Assembly: GCA_019916065.1 (NCBI GenBank)
Contig: CM034236.1
Location: forward strand, 58,060,690 to 58,124,689
DNA: 64,000 bases
Source of the DNA: Vitellaria paradoxa
Taxonomy: Eukaryota; Streptophyta; Magnoliopsida; Ericales; Sapotaceae
Direction of reading: 5' to 3'
Part shown: piece by piece, positions 1-12,800 of the stretch
Position numbering within the stretch: the stretch's first letter is position 1
How the letters are laid out: every line of letters starts with the position of its first letter
Notes under the pieces: model-generated
Told to the model about the DNA's origin: nothing
What the model saw: the letters and a program-made list of their open reading frames with translations, nothing else
Database searches by the model: none
Position numbers and translations under genes: made by a program

Positions 1-76
1 TCTTTCTAAAAGCCAAATGGAGGTTTCTTTTTTTTTTATTTTTATTTTTAATATAATTGTTATATTTTGATCGTAG

Positions 77-3000
77 AGCTGACGCCGTGGGAGAAGTTGC
101 AAACCAAGATGTTCACCTGCCAATTATCTTACCTAAACTTCCAGGCCGTTTCTATTACTTCTTTGGGAAGCCAATTGAAACCAGAGGTACGTTTTTTGAC
201 CGATACCTTGTTTTTGAACGTTTGTCTGGCATTATAGACTTTTGCTTCCTGTCATATATGAACATTAGTAATTGTCCGTACCTAAAGGCATAAAAATATA
301 ATTTGCCGTGTAAATAACTCAAATTTAAATTTATAAAGCAAACCTATGTAAAAAACTATAAAAATAACTTGTAATCACTAATTAAAAGAGAGTAGGATAT
401 CCATACAATATCTAATAAAGGTATAAAATTAAATTATTTATTACAAATATTATTACATTCTATAAAATAATAATTTAAAAACTTTTATATATAAAATATA
501 TTCAAAAAATATATGAAAAAAGTGAGGGATTATATTTTCATGTAAAGTGACCGAAAAGATGACTAAAGTATAGAGAGAAAAAAGTGATCTTGACCATTGA
601 ATAAATCTAATGGTTTAAAATATACAAATGCCAAGTCAATGAGTTGTATTGTTATATAGATGTTTAGACATAACGCTAGCAGTTATGCCCCACCATGGTA
701 GAATTCTCTCAAATACAATACAATTCTAGTTGCACTCAAAGGAAATAGTTCATTGGTATAAGTTGAAATCAGCTTGAAGTGTGCCAAATTTGGACGTTAT
801 CAGCTAAAGACAAGCTAAAAAGGCAACCTTTGTTCACCTTTTTAATGCGTACCTCCCCAGTTAATCTTTCTTCTTGGGGCCGGGCGGGCAGCAAACAAAA
901 CTGTTCTGAATCAAACGATTATCATGGAGGATCCATGTTTCTTATGTGACCCACTAAAATAATTTCTTTTGCTTATCATGGAAGGGTAAAAGTCTGTTTA
1001 TGTTCAACTCAAGACTCAAACCAACTTGCCTCGTCAATTTGTTCTAGTTCAGTTCTCGATGTTGACTAGTGCAAATTAGGCTTGATTAAATGGAGAACTA
1101 AATTGTGGTTTGACCAGTTAAGTAAATCAAGACTACGAAGATCTAAGGCAGTGTTTGGGGCTACTTCGAGCTATTCCCACGTTTGGTATTAAACAATAAT
1201 GTTGGAATACTATTCTCTAGGAATAGCTATTTCCACATTAGGTGGGAAAAGATATTCCTTCATTTAAGGGATAGAATAACTATTATATTCCTTAATTTAA
1301 AATGATTATTTTACCTCCAAGCACTATTTTTGGCCTAAGTTCGCATTATGGACATCCTAAATTTAGAAATATTGCTTAACAAGTAGCATATCAGCTTTAA
1401 CAAATTTCAAGCCGATCTAAACTTGGATTGTAAAATGACTATTTTATTTCTAAACTCATTTTTTTTAAACCAAAATTTGCATTATGGTCATCCCAAAAGG
1501 CTGAGAAAATATTTCTTAGTAAGTTTGTTACCAACTTAACAAATTTCAGATTGATCCAAACTCAACGGTAAAACGATCGAGCTTGTTTTTTTTCTCAGAT
1601 TCGTATTCTAAACTTCTCAAAAGGTTAAAAAAATAATCATTGACGTATTTCTTAATAACTAAGTAAATATTAATCCGGTCTAAACTCGACCTGTAAAATA
1701 ACGATTTTATTCCTGGGCTCATTGTTGCCAAATTCATATTGTGGAGACTTGAAAAGGATAAAAATATTCATTGATGTATTTTGTAATAGCTTAAGTAAAT
1801 TTTGGTCAAATCCGAACTTGAATCATAAAATGACTATTTTATTCCTGGTTTTTTTTTTTTTTGGGGGGTCCAAATTCGCATTTTAAGCTTTCAAAAAGAC
1901 TGAAAAATATTACTAGAGATATTTTTTATTAGTTAAGAAAAGTTCATCCTAATCCAAAGTTGGACAAAAAAATGATAGTTTTACTTCTTGGTTCTTTTTC
2001 AGCTCGGTCCGAACTTGGGTAAAAACAATGATAGCTTTATCCCTGAACACATTTTTGGTCCATATTTGCATTCTAGGATTCTCAAAAGGTTAAGAAATAT
2101 TCATGAACATGTTTCTTATCAACGGAAAAAATTTTGTACCAATTCGAATCCGAGAAAAAAAAATCATTTTACCCATGGGCCTCATTTTAGGCCCGAATAT
2201 ACAAGATGGCCTTTCCAAATGGTTGAGAAATATTTCTTGACATGTTTTAATTAGTCGAGCAAATTTCGAGCCAATTCTAATTTAGATCGAGAAATGATCA
2301 TTTTACCATTTTTCATTTTTTCCCAAATTCATATTGTGGGATTTTCAAAAGCTTGAGAAATATTCATTATTTTTTTTAATGATTGTTAAAAATATAAAAA
2401 AGAAATTTTATTTTTATAGTTTTTAAAAAATTAATTTTAGTAATTTTTTATTACATTTCTTTTTATTTGATCAATAATTAACATGTGCAATCAAATTATG
2501 GGAATTGAAATGCTCATTTCATTTCCATGATTTCCATCTTGACAACCAAACAAAGCAATGAAATGGGCATTCTATTCCATTATTATCCTCATTCTATTCC
2601 ATGCAATTTTATTATTATGTATCAAACATGGGCTAAGAGAATTTAATAAACAATTCTAAATTACTAATTGTATTGTTCCCAGCTTGTTTTATTCTCTCTG
2701 TGTTGCATGCCCGTGGGAATTGAATCTTCAATTCGTTTTGGGCTTACTGGCTACACCTTTGGTTTTATGGAACTGTTAGTTTATTCATAGGGGGGCACCA
2801 TCTGAACAAACCAAACTAATTCAAACCCTTTGGAATAATATCGCGTTAGTTAGCTGTTGTACAGGGATACAAAGCAAGCTGTGTTCGGTATCAATGTCAA
2901 CCCAAATTCCTCTGTTACTCTCTTTGGATTGTGAAGCAGCATTAGTTTGCAAATATTTATGCTACTTTCAATGGCAAGTTTGACTATGGTTTTTTAAAAA

Positions 3001-3330
3001 ATTGTCTTACAGAGAGCTGTGACTTTGGAACAGTTTTAAGATAGTTGTGGCCCTTGGTTAAATTATGTTGGTTACATTAATTTTTTTCCTTAGAGTAACT
3101 TAATTCAATTTTTAATCTCGCTTTCATTACATGGTGAAGGGAGGAAGCAGGAATTAAGGAGCAGGGAGAAAGCACAGGAACTGTATTTAGAAGTCAAGTC
3201 CGAGGTTGAGAAATGCATTGATTTCTTGAAGGAGAAAAGAGAGCATGACCCTTATAGGAATATAATGAACCGATTAATTTTCCAGTCAACACATGGTTTT
3301 GATTCTGAAGTACCAACGTTTGATATTTAA
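77..3330 (+). CDS. PES2: Phytyl ester synthase, 3' end only (last two exons, upstream tandem copy)
   Basis: Two exons are visible, 77-186 and 3140-3330 (TAA at 3328-3330), separated by an intron of about 2.95 kb. They match the last two exons of the complete copy at 8118-23177 in length (110 and 191 nt) and phase, and share stretches such as LPGRFYYFFGKPIET and LYLEVKSEVE. The encoded part is the end of the DAGAT-like acyltransferase domain of phytyl ester synthase, a plastid enzyme that esterifies phytol (and diacylglycerol) with fatty acids during chlorophyll breakdown. Everything upstream, including the hydrolase domain, lies left of the window. Both reading frames are open, so this copy may be functional. 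It is a tandem paralogue in the same orientation. The symbol is by family and position only; PES1 is the alternative. Confidence 0.9.
1147..2633. mobile_element. Candidate non-autonomous PIF/Harbinger-like element
   Basis: The element is bounded by TAA at 1144-1146 and 2634-2636, the usual 3-bp Harbinger target type. The left end reads GGCAGTGTTTGG and the reverse complement of the right end reads GCCCATGTTTGA, an imperfect terminal inverted repeat. Next to both ends are runs rich in GGAATA/TATTCC. It has no transposase ORF. The interior is a degenerate tandem repeat. It lies within the last intron of the upstream PES gene. The class is inferred from TSD and TIR style. Confidence 0.55.
1298..2390. 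repeat. Degenerate tandem repeat, about 130-bp unit, about eight copies
   Basis: Units begin with an AAAATGAYNATTTTA-like core near 1298, 1432, 1569, 1694, 1827, 1969 (with a short extra unit at about 2020), 2154 and 2290. Each continues in the same order: a CCAAATTCRCATT-like stretch, TCTCAAAAGGNTGAGAAATATT, a stretch like ATGTNTTTCTTANTAA, then CAAATTTCNAGCCRATCNAAACTTGGA. Spacings are 125-142 bp apart from one of about 51. Copies are diverged, so the array is old. Confidence 0.75.
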
Positions 3331-3707
3331 TTATTTTACCTCTGGAGTATGAGTTGCATTCTTGTGGAAACTGGGATAGAGATATCCTCGTTATTCAGAG
3401 TTACCATATCGTAGCCCCACACCATTCATGATTGATTTAATTTTTTACCCATCGAAGAAAGAGAATAAGTTGTTTAGAAGGTTGGAGGGTGCAAAGGATG
3501 GTTTGGGGTTGTCGAGGGCAACTGATGTTGTGACTTTATGTCAATTCATATGTACGAAAGAGACGCCATACGTGTGCTGATTTTCTGATTCCTTTAGAAA
3601 TTATTGACGAAAGCTGATTTACCAATGTTGTAATTTGTAATATATGCATTATGTTATGTAATGTGGTAGCATTGATATACTGGTTTGAAAATTGCTTTCC
3701 TGCTTTG

Positions 3708-3740
<33 letters not shown>
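3708..3740. repeat. Compound (CA)n(TA)n microsatellite
   Basis: An uninterrupted CA run followed by a TA run. Confidence 0.95.
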
Positions 3741-4138
3741 CGGGAGACATTCTTAAAACATTTTTCCCTTTTTATTTGCGGGTGCTGTTGCAGACTGAGT
3801 GCCTTGTGGCGAGTCACCCGAGAGGTGAGGAGGAGGAGGAGGCAGCCAAGAGATAGCGTTCTGTTTGGTGAGCATTTAATGTTTCTCAATAAATAACATG
3901 TATCAAGAGGGTATTTATAGTGGTTAGGATGTGAAAAAAGTATAAGCCAATGGCTTAGATGCCAAGGAGGGGGGACGATATGTGATAATTTTTAGAGGTC
4001 AAAGGCAGAGTAGCCTCAGAATTGTTGCGACGGCATGAATTTGGCCAACGGTAATGGGACGCATGTTCCTATGGCGGGTGGTGGTTGTATGCATTTAACA
4101 TGCCAGTAAGTCTCTCCTAACAAGTCGAGGAGCAGCTC

Positions 4139-4161
4139 TCGTGGGTGGGTGGGTGGGTGGG

Positions 4162-4192
<31 letters not shown>

Positions 4193-4196
4193 GGGG
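4139..4196. repeat. (GGGT)n tract followed by poly-T and poly-G
   Basis: About five GGGT units (4139-4161), then a run of T (about 4166-4181) and a run of G (about 4182-4196). The G-rich strand could form a quadruplex, which is inference. Exact homopolymer lengths may be sequencing-limited. Confidence 0.85.
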
Positions 4197-6616
4197 AGGA
4201 GGATCTGCTAGCTTAGCGAATTCTTACTTATGCCTTCATTTCATAATTCTCATGACTGATCCTGAGTGAGCATAATGGATGTCTCATTAAAGTTGGTGTT
4301 CGTCTTGAAGCCTTCTCGAGGGCAGAATAACTTGTCCGAGGGGACACTCGTTTCTATAGAAGTACTTGTTTGAGGGAGTCCTTGCGAAAGGTAGCTCGCA
4401 AGGCACGCTATGCTCCAGTTTTGAGCTAGCGACCAGGGTCGAGGCCTTTACCAAGGTATCGTTTCATGAAGTCGATACATGTCGAGGGAGATGATGGCAC
4501 GTGGAGAGCGATTGAGGTTACCTACACTAGTTTTATTTTTATTTTTTTTTATGGTTAAACAAAGGAAAATTATTTTAAATAACTATCATATGGTGGCATA
4601 ATCGTCATGATTTTAACATACATGGAAACGCTTACGTGATCATATGCATGTTTAAAATAACAATTGAACTCATTTTCTTGTAATCGTCACACAGGATTAT
4701 TTCTCATAGTTACAACGTAAATGAACCTGGACGTTAATTAATGATCAAATTTAAACTTAGTTTTGCAACTCATTCATTTAATAAAAGAAGTTTGAATAGA
4801 AAAATTAGACTGATTTCGTAAAGCAAGCCGAGTTTGAAATTGTTTGGCTTAATTTGTTAAAATATTTAGCTAGTTCACTATTTATATATCATTAAACAAT
4901 ACATTTAAAATATATTATTTAAATAGCTTACTTTTTTAGTACATGAACAATCGTGAGATATATATTTGTGTTATGGTTCAGCTAAGTTTGACCTTTATAC
5001 AAATATTTTGTATTTATATTATGATACAGTTTTTTTTTTTTTTTTTTTTAAATGAGTTAAATTCCCTTAGACGCATATGTTTTGGTTTATGTGCACGTAA
5101 GTTTTACTTGTTTTAAAAATAAAAAATGCTTTATAATTAAAAATTGTAACTAAAAAGTTGAACAAGAATGACATGTTAACAACATTTGAGTAATTGAAAA
5201 AAAAAATTGAATTATTTTTAAAGAATTGTTAGGCTTACAAGATGGCTACTTTGTTTTGGTAATTTTTTTTTTTTTTTGGAATAATTTTCTCTTATTACAT
5301 GACACTGTTCTTTGAAAATAAGCAGAGATACCATGTACTGTTGATTACCATTTGATTTTTTAAAGTGGGGGATGTTATGGCCTTTTAGCTATTCATATAG
5401 AACTAACCCAAAAAAAAAAAAAAAAAAAACGAATTTTGTCCCAATCATGAACCTCCAATCAAAAAAATTTTAACTTAATTTAGTAAAAAAATTAATTTCT
5501 TAATCTTAGTGCCTTCAAAGTTGTCATTTCAAAACATGTATTTAAGATAAAATCGTCTTTAAAAAAAAATAATGTATTTAATAGAAAAAAAGATATTGTT
5601 ATGAAAATCGTCTTTACCAGAAATAAGTTTAAAGATGTTTTGAAAAAAAAAAATTAATACTAGTTTTTGGATATAACTATATAGTAGTTTCAAATTATAA
5701 AAACTTTTTCGAATAATTCTAAAATTATAGCCGCTAAGAAAATTAATTAAAGATGGATGCTAATTTTTATCAACTTAAACAAAAGATTATAAATCCTTAA
5801 GAGTTTGAAATTAAAAAGTCTCCACCTATCTCAATTAAAGATCGTTGCTATTCCTTTCTACCAAAATCTCTCTCTTTCATTTTCTTTTTTTTTTTTTTCT
5901 GATGACTTGAATATCTATATCAGTTTGCGGTGCTTAGTGCGCTGAAGTTGACCTGTCAAAAACAAACTTAAGGTCATTTCGACCAAAATCAATAGCCAAA
6001 AAAAAAAAAAAAAAAAAAGAAAATGTCCAATAAAATCATTCAAATAAAATCATAAAAATTTGAAATTACCCCCTCCCCTAAAAAAAATTACATTAGGTGT
6101 TGGGCTTAAAAAGTTTTAGCTACTAATAAATTACCCAAAAAAAAAAAGTTTTAGCTACTAATATTTGGATCTCGAAGACCATCATTGTCTCGAAATAAAT
6201 GATTTATTTATAAAATCCCTGGGATACTTTTTCTTGGTAAGTAAATCCCGGGGGGATACTGCAACTGGTTTAATGCATTTTGTCATTATCGTGGTAATTG
6301 AGTTAAAGTCAAACTTACATGTATATATTTTTTGACTCGGTTATGATTTGATATGCGTAATTCTGTCAGTTATGATTTGATCGCTTAACATAATTTCTGT
6401 CAATCACCGTATGCTACTCTCAAATGAGTTCAAATCTGACGTTGATTTACATCGGCGTCAATTTTCTTTTATATATAATTTTAAAAATCTTTTATTTAAA
6501 AATGTTTGTACGAACAAATTTTCACCCTCATTGTCCATTTTTTTTTTTTTTCTCATTTGTCGCATTTCCTACGGACATCCATGTAAAAAAAAAAAAAATA
6601 GTGAAATCAAGCACTA

Positions 6617-7242
6617 GTCAACCAAAGACATGCCTAATATTCAAGTTTAGAGCAAATCATAATAGCGATAATCTCATATAAGGGGAGAGCTCCTTACTTT
6701 GCATAAGTCTCCAATGTTTACAGGGGTAAAATACCTTACACGTATCATCTTAATTTAATTATAATCGTAGTAGGTAGTATTAAATACTAGTTGAAAATAT
6801 AAGTATCAGGATTAGTGAAAGAATGATCTTAAAGTGACTTTTTTTTGTATATATTCTTCTAATCTTATCTAACTATAAAATCATTTAATTCTAATTTAAC
6901 TAGAATGTAATATCTGGTGGGAAAAAAGTAATTTTTTTTCCCTCACATATGCTCTCACTCTAGTCATAAGTACCCACTCAACCATTGATTATATTCTAGT
7001 TAAATGGGACCGAGTAATTTAATAGTTGTATGATATAATTACTTGATTCACTAAGTGTCAGGGAATAAGATCACAAGAATATATACAAAAAGGTCACTTT
7101 AATGTCATTTGTTCACCAATTTCAATACGTATATCATCACTGATATTTAATGCTACATATATAAGATAAGGTGTTCTCTCCCTTTATGAAATTGTCATTA
7201 TTATGACATATTTTTAACTTGAACGTTAGAGTGTCTTTGGTC
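6617..7242. mobile_element. Long inverted-repeat (foldback/MITE-like) element
   Basis: The left arm at about 6617-6912 is matched, reversed and complemented, by about 6985-7242. Matching landmarks are ACCAAAGACA at the outer ends, AAGTGACTTTTTT/AAGTGACCTTTTT, TGTATATATTCTT and TTTAACTAGAATRTAAT next to the loop. The arms are roughly 260-295 bp with small indels around a loop of about 70 bp. No coding capacity and no clear target duplication was found. It sits about 0.9-1.5 kb upstream of the PES start codon. Confidence 0.65.
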
Positions 7243-8117
7243 GAAAATTTTCTCTGAACGCTTTATTTTACTATTTTCTTACATGCGAGGTTGTACCAAG
7301 AGGGGACAGATAGAAAAAAGGGGATAAAATAACATGAAAATTTTCATATACAATGTTTTGTACAGTAGTTATTTTAAATAATATAAAAAACGAATCTTTA
7401 AATTCAGGGAGTTATTTTAAAATTCATTAAAATAAAAATTTTGTAATTCTCATTAATTTGCTCCATAAAAGAAAATGGGTTTAATTAAAATTTATTTATT
7501 TAAAAATATCCTAGGCATACTAGTTATTTAAATATATATATATATATATATATTTACGTATATTAGAATTAATGGCTCTTTGTATTCAAAAAGCTTTGGG
7601 AAAAAATTCAAATAAAAATTGTGTAAAAATAACCTAATGTGTAATCTCATTTATAAACTTAATGACAGAAAATGATTTGAAAATAATAGGTGCATGTATC
7701 TCGATTTATAAGAAAACATTAAGATGATCAAGTCCATTTTTCGAGGACACATCTACAGACAAAGGCCACCATCCTTCCAGAGGATGGTATAATTAATTTA
7801 TTGATGTGGGCACTGCATGTTGGTCAGGCCAGATCAGGAAAAGAAGAGTAACAGCTAACAGTCAACTTACCTATATTATTGTTAATTTGTTAGACAGTTG
7901 AATACTCTTTTGCGACAATTACCAATTAAAGCCTTCAACTTCAATGATTTAAAAGGGTATTAATATGTCTGTATTATTGCTAGTGTGAAGTCGACGTCAT
8001 ATCGACGATCTGTTTCCTGTTGGACCCAGACTCTTACACGGTGCGTTTTTGAATTTGGTAGACAACATATTTAGAGACTTCTAGTCAAACTAGAGATCAA
8101 CATCATCGTAGGCTCTC

Positions 8118-9766
8118 ATGGCGGTCGCCGGAGCTGGTTTCTCGTCCTTCTCCGCCTCCTTTTCGCCGCTTCGCCGCCGCACCATTTGGCGAACCGTCCC
8201 CGGTACCTTCAGACCGCAACAGAGAGTTTCTTCTGTCGCCGCTGGACAATCAGCTCCGTTGACAGAGCAGAAGAATATTGGCTCCAAGAACGGAATGTTC
8301 GAGAAGGAGCCCATCGCCAAACGTTACGACGATTCGGTGGCCGAATCTGAAGCCGAATGTTTGAGTTTGAAAGATTACTTTGAGCGGTCCAAGGAGATGA
8401 TGGCAACGAACGACGGCGGACCGCCCCGTTGGTTTTCGCCGTTGGAGTGCGGGTCTCGCTTAAAAGACTCTCCTCTCTTGCTCTTTTTACCTGGTCAGCT
8501 CAGCTGTCTCTCAGCTCAGTATATATATTTTTTTCTTCTTCGAACATTTTTTTTCTTGTCCTCAGCTCAGCTCAAACAAATAGAAACGATTTTTTTTTTC
8601 CTGATTTATTATCGTCGCCATCATCATCATCAAACTGCGATGAGGTTAAGTGCTTGATTGTTTAATTATGTTTCACTTGAGATTGGCAGGGTTGGATGGC
8701 GTGGGCCTTGGACTCATTCTGCATCATCAAAGACTTGGACGGTAATTTTTCCTCTGCTAATTTAAATTTGCGTCCGCAACGTAGTCAAATTGAAATGCTC
8801 ATGTTATATATATATATATATATATCACTTAGCTCAATCTGATGAGAATACATATACATTATTACACAACATGAATATGGTATCAAACTCTGTTTTTAAT
8901 ATGATTTGTTATGCTCCCTAATTACCATTTTTTTTTTTTAATCTCTAATGAAGGATTTTCGATATATGGTGCCTTCACATTCCCATCGTGGATCGAACGC
9001 CATTTACAGGTCTCTCTCTCTCTCTCGTTATCTCTTACTGTCTGAGAACAATGTATGGCATGGGCATCAGAAGTTTTGCAGAGTATTGAACTTTGGAACT
9101 GCATGCCCTGTCTCATTTTCCATGTTCACAATATTTATTTCCAACCTGAAAAGGAAGCCTTTAAACTGAATCCGGGAAAAGTCAAATAGTTGTCATGACC
9201 AAGCCAGCAATACCAATAACTTTTCTGATCTTATGAAGTAAAACATGAGTCAAAGTCGAGCATCGACAAACTTGGGGTGCGTGTTAACTATGGACAATGA
9301 ATGGCCAAAATTTGAAATCTTGTCACCTTCAATGCATTTGTTGTGGAACTTGTATCATTATAGGTGAGACTTGTATTTCTTCCCTCTAATGGCATCATTT
9401 TAGGTTTCAAATTTTCATCTCAAATGCCTTAGTTAAGGCAATGGGAGCATTATAAATTATGGGGCTCTCTATGCACCTGTTATTTGAAGACTGAGCTTAT
9501 GGTAATTTAACATACTAATCATGTCATTTCTACTTCTTACGGTTCAGAACTGGTGCAGCTGGTTGAGAGAACGGTTAGGTCAGAGAATCACCGTTCACCA
9601 AATAGACCCATATACCTTGTTGGAGAATCTCTTGGAGGATGCCTTGCACTGGCTGTTGCTGCCCGCAACCCTGATTTTGATCTTATGTTGATTTTGTCCA
9701 ACTCGGGTGAGAATTTTGGGTTCTGCAGACAATCCTATTGATGGGACCTCTGATAGTCACCTAATA

Positions 9767-9807
<41 letters not shown>

Positions 9808-12800
9808 GATGGGTCACCAAATTATGTCTCAGTCTTACCTAAAAAATAGAAAACAAGTTGTAACCTTCATTATCTGCTTGCATGATGCTTCCTTGACAGC
9901 TACATGTTTCAACAAGTCTCGGCTGCAACTTCTGATACCTTTTTTGGAAATCATGCCGGATCAGCTCGAAATTAGTGTTCCCTATATGTTGACAGGTTTG
10001 TCTTCCTTGTCATAATGTCCATTCAGCTGTTGCTAGTTGCTCATTTTACTTTTTCAGTTCCAATCAAAACTTGCAGTACACCAGGCTAGGCAGTCCAAAG
10101 CTGCTGAACCAGCCTGTATAATTATTTTTATATCTGCACAAGATTGAATATTAGGAACATGCTGACAGAGTTAAATTTACCAAGTTGATGAATACAAGTT
10201 CCTTTCTTTTCTTTTTCCCCACTTTATTTGTATTGTTGGAGTGCAGACATGCCAACTGAGCTGGGGTTTTACTCGTATCAACAGCACTCCAACAGTTTAT
10301 TCAAGCCTCCAATTTCTCCATTCCTCACTGCCTATTCAATAAATTTCCCTATTTATTTTTTCCTTACAATTCTTTATGGGAATGTTCAAACAAGGCATAA
10401 TGCCTGCACGAACTATTTTTACGAGCCTAACTAAGCTGAATCTTTCGTTGCTCTACCTTGCCTTTGTAAGCACTATATTCGGTGACCTTCCTTAAGGCAT
10501 ATTACTCAAACACGCGCTTACAAAACTGGCATATCGGACCATCTTCGCACTTTAAACTTTTCATCCTTAAAAAACTGCAGATAACATCATAAAATATGTG
10601 ATGAGATGATAATATCATAAGAAAAGTGATGTATAACAACTGCATAATCAATAAATATTGCAATGAATCGAACAAAGTAAGCACACAAAGACTCATTAAG
10701 ACCATATAAAGCTTGATGCACACAAGATGCTCACTACCGAAAATAATAAATCTAGGTGACTTATCCATGCACATCTCATTCTAAAGATTTTTATGTAAGA
10801 AAGCATTCTTAAGTTTAGGTGAAAAGAGTCTGTGATTTTGGTTGATTGGTTCTTTTTCTTTTTCCTGTTTTCATTTTTCTTTTTTCTTTTTTTTTTTTTT
10901 TTTTAATTTTATTCAGTTAGTTCAGTTGGTTTGAAAATTTTATGACCAACCCAACCCAAAAAAAAATACAATTTATATTTTTTCACATTAAATTACATAT
11001 TATTTTATATATTTCATTTTATAATTTTTTTTTAGGTATTCTAAAAGCATAAAATATATTTGTAAGGTGTAGTACATCTCATTAAGCCCATCCTAAGTCC
11101 TAATTTAAGTAAATATACTTGCAATTCTTTTGTAATTTACTGTTTTAGTTTGTTAAATTTTGATATAAAACCGAACTGACTGAAAACTAAACTGCCGTTG
11201 TTTTTGGTTCACTTTGGTTTTTAGGTTGGTTCAATTGGGGGGGGGGGGGGACTGAAAAAAGTTTAGTTAATTTGGTTCAGTTCGGTTTTTAACCGTGCCG
11301 ACCTTTTACTCCTTTAGTGTAGGCGTCTCAAGTGGCTCCCAATTCACATATGCCTTTTTTTTTTGTGTGTTTTGGGGGGGTGGAGATTAGGGGGGTTGGA
11401 GTAGATATTATCATACTAGTGACTGATTTATTTTAATATATTATGCCATTTCATTGTTCCCTTGAGAGCGATAAATTATTTATTGCAGGCAAAACAGTCA
11501 TGTCTTTTTGTGAATTAGATATGCACAATATTTTCACAATCAAACCAGAAATTTTTAAATTTAGGTATTCCGTTGACGATGGTGAGGGCTACAGTGGAGA
11601 AAGGACTTCCTCTTCAACAAACATTTGCAGAGCTATCACAGGGTGTTAACGCACTGTCATCGTTCCTTTCTGTAAGATTTAACGTTTGCATGTGAATGAG
11701 AATAAATAATCAAATGCTGTTACATTGTCATTTTGTTTATTGATCTCAATAGAGATTTGGATTATCATTCTTGTTATGCTGCAAAGCCTTCGGTGGTTAT
11801 GTTACTCTCATAAGACTATGCAGGAATTCTATCCACCAATGTTCACAATTAAATGATATATTTCATCTTAATGCTTTTACTTTCCTATTATATTGGTGTT
11901 CACTTTGCCAGAAGAGATGACTGTTAAAGTCTCAGGTTCTGGCTGCTGCTTTACCTGGAGACACGCTTTTGTGGAAACTGCGGATGTTCAGATCAGCTGC
12001 AGCATATACGAATTCACGTCTCCATGCTGTAAAAGCACAGACACTAATTCTTTCCAGGTTATCACTCTTTAGCACTTACAGATCATCCTATTCAAGTTAT
12101 ACAGGAAGCTCAGTATCACTTCCAACATTCCAATGTGATTGTTCCTTTAGGAAAGCAAAACCGTTGAGAAAAATTCAGTAACACAGTTAGATCTCTTGGT
12201 CATATTCTATCTTTCATTTCTGCTCTTGTATGGTCCAACTATTGTTTCTTCTACGACAAAACATATGGCGTGGGTACAATTTTATTTTAGAAAGCAAATG
12301 ACTAAAATATTGGGATAGAGGAGCTGTGCCACTTATTATCAATCGGGTGATGATTCAATGGAGTGGTTTCTACATGACCAAGAAACATAAAACTTAAAAA
12401 AGTAGTCTGGTTATTCTTGTCATTGAATATGAAGCTTAATGATTTTACCATTCAATTATCAACTTGCTTTAAGGTATGGCTGCTTTGTTAGAATGTAAAT
12501 ATCTTATTTGTATAACTTTTTATTCCAAAAGGCAGCAATAAAAAGAATGAAATAAACTGGCAGTATGCACCTTATTTGCAGTGCTTGGTAAAATTCTGAT
12601 CAAAAGAAAAGGAGATTTGGAGTCGGGACATGGCAAAGAAGAGGAGATTCACTTTGGCAAGACAAACCTCAGCTAAGATTAGCAAATACTTTACTTGTTC
12701 TACCCTGCATTGATCTGTAATATACCACGCAAGAATTTTACAATAATGTAAAAACCTACAAATATCAGTTCACTTTTCATCAATTCGCTGCCTCATTTAT

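Larger units (their letters stand above)
187..3139 (+). other. Last intron of the upstream PES copy
   Basis: GT donor at 187 and AG acceptor at 3138-3139. The first 950 bases are AT-rich sequence without recognisable content. 1147-2633 holds a Harbinger-like element with an internal repeat array (see that entry). Confidence 0.8.
3331..8117. other. Intergenic region between the two PES copies
   Basis: About 4.8 kb without a supportable gene. It holds 3'-flanking sequence of the first copy, a CA/TA microsatellite (3708-3740), a GGGT tract followed by poly-T and poly-G (4139-4196), many A/T homopolymers, and a long inverted-repeat element (6617-7242). The last 800 bases are presumably the promoter of the complete PES gene; a weak TATA-like stretch lies near 8065. 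Short ORFs here have no family resemblance. Confidence 0.6.

Noticed and set aside
3536..3896. Overlapping ORFs of 117 and 81 codons on opposite strands
   Set aside because: Both run through the CA/TA microsatellite, encode low-complexity stretches and have no splice context or family resemblance.
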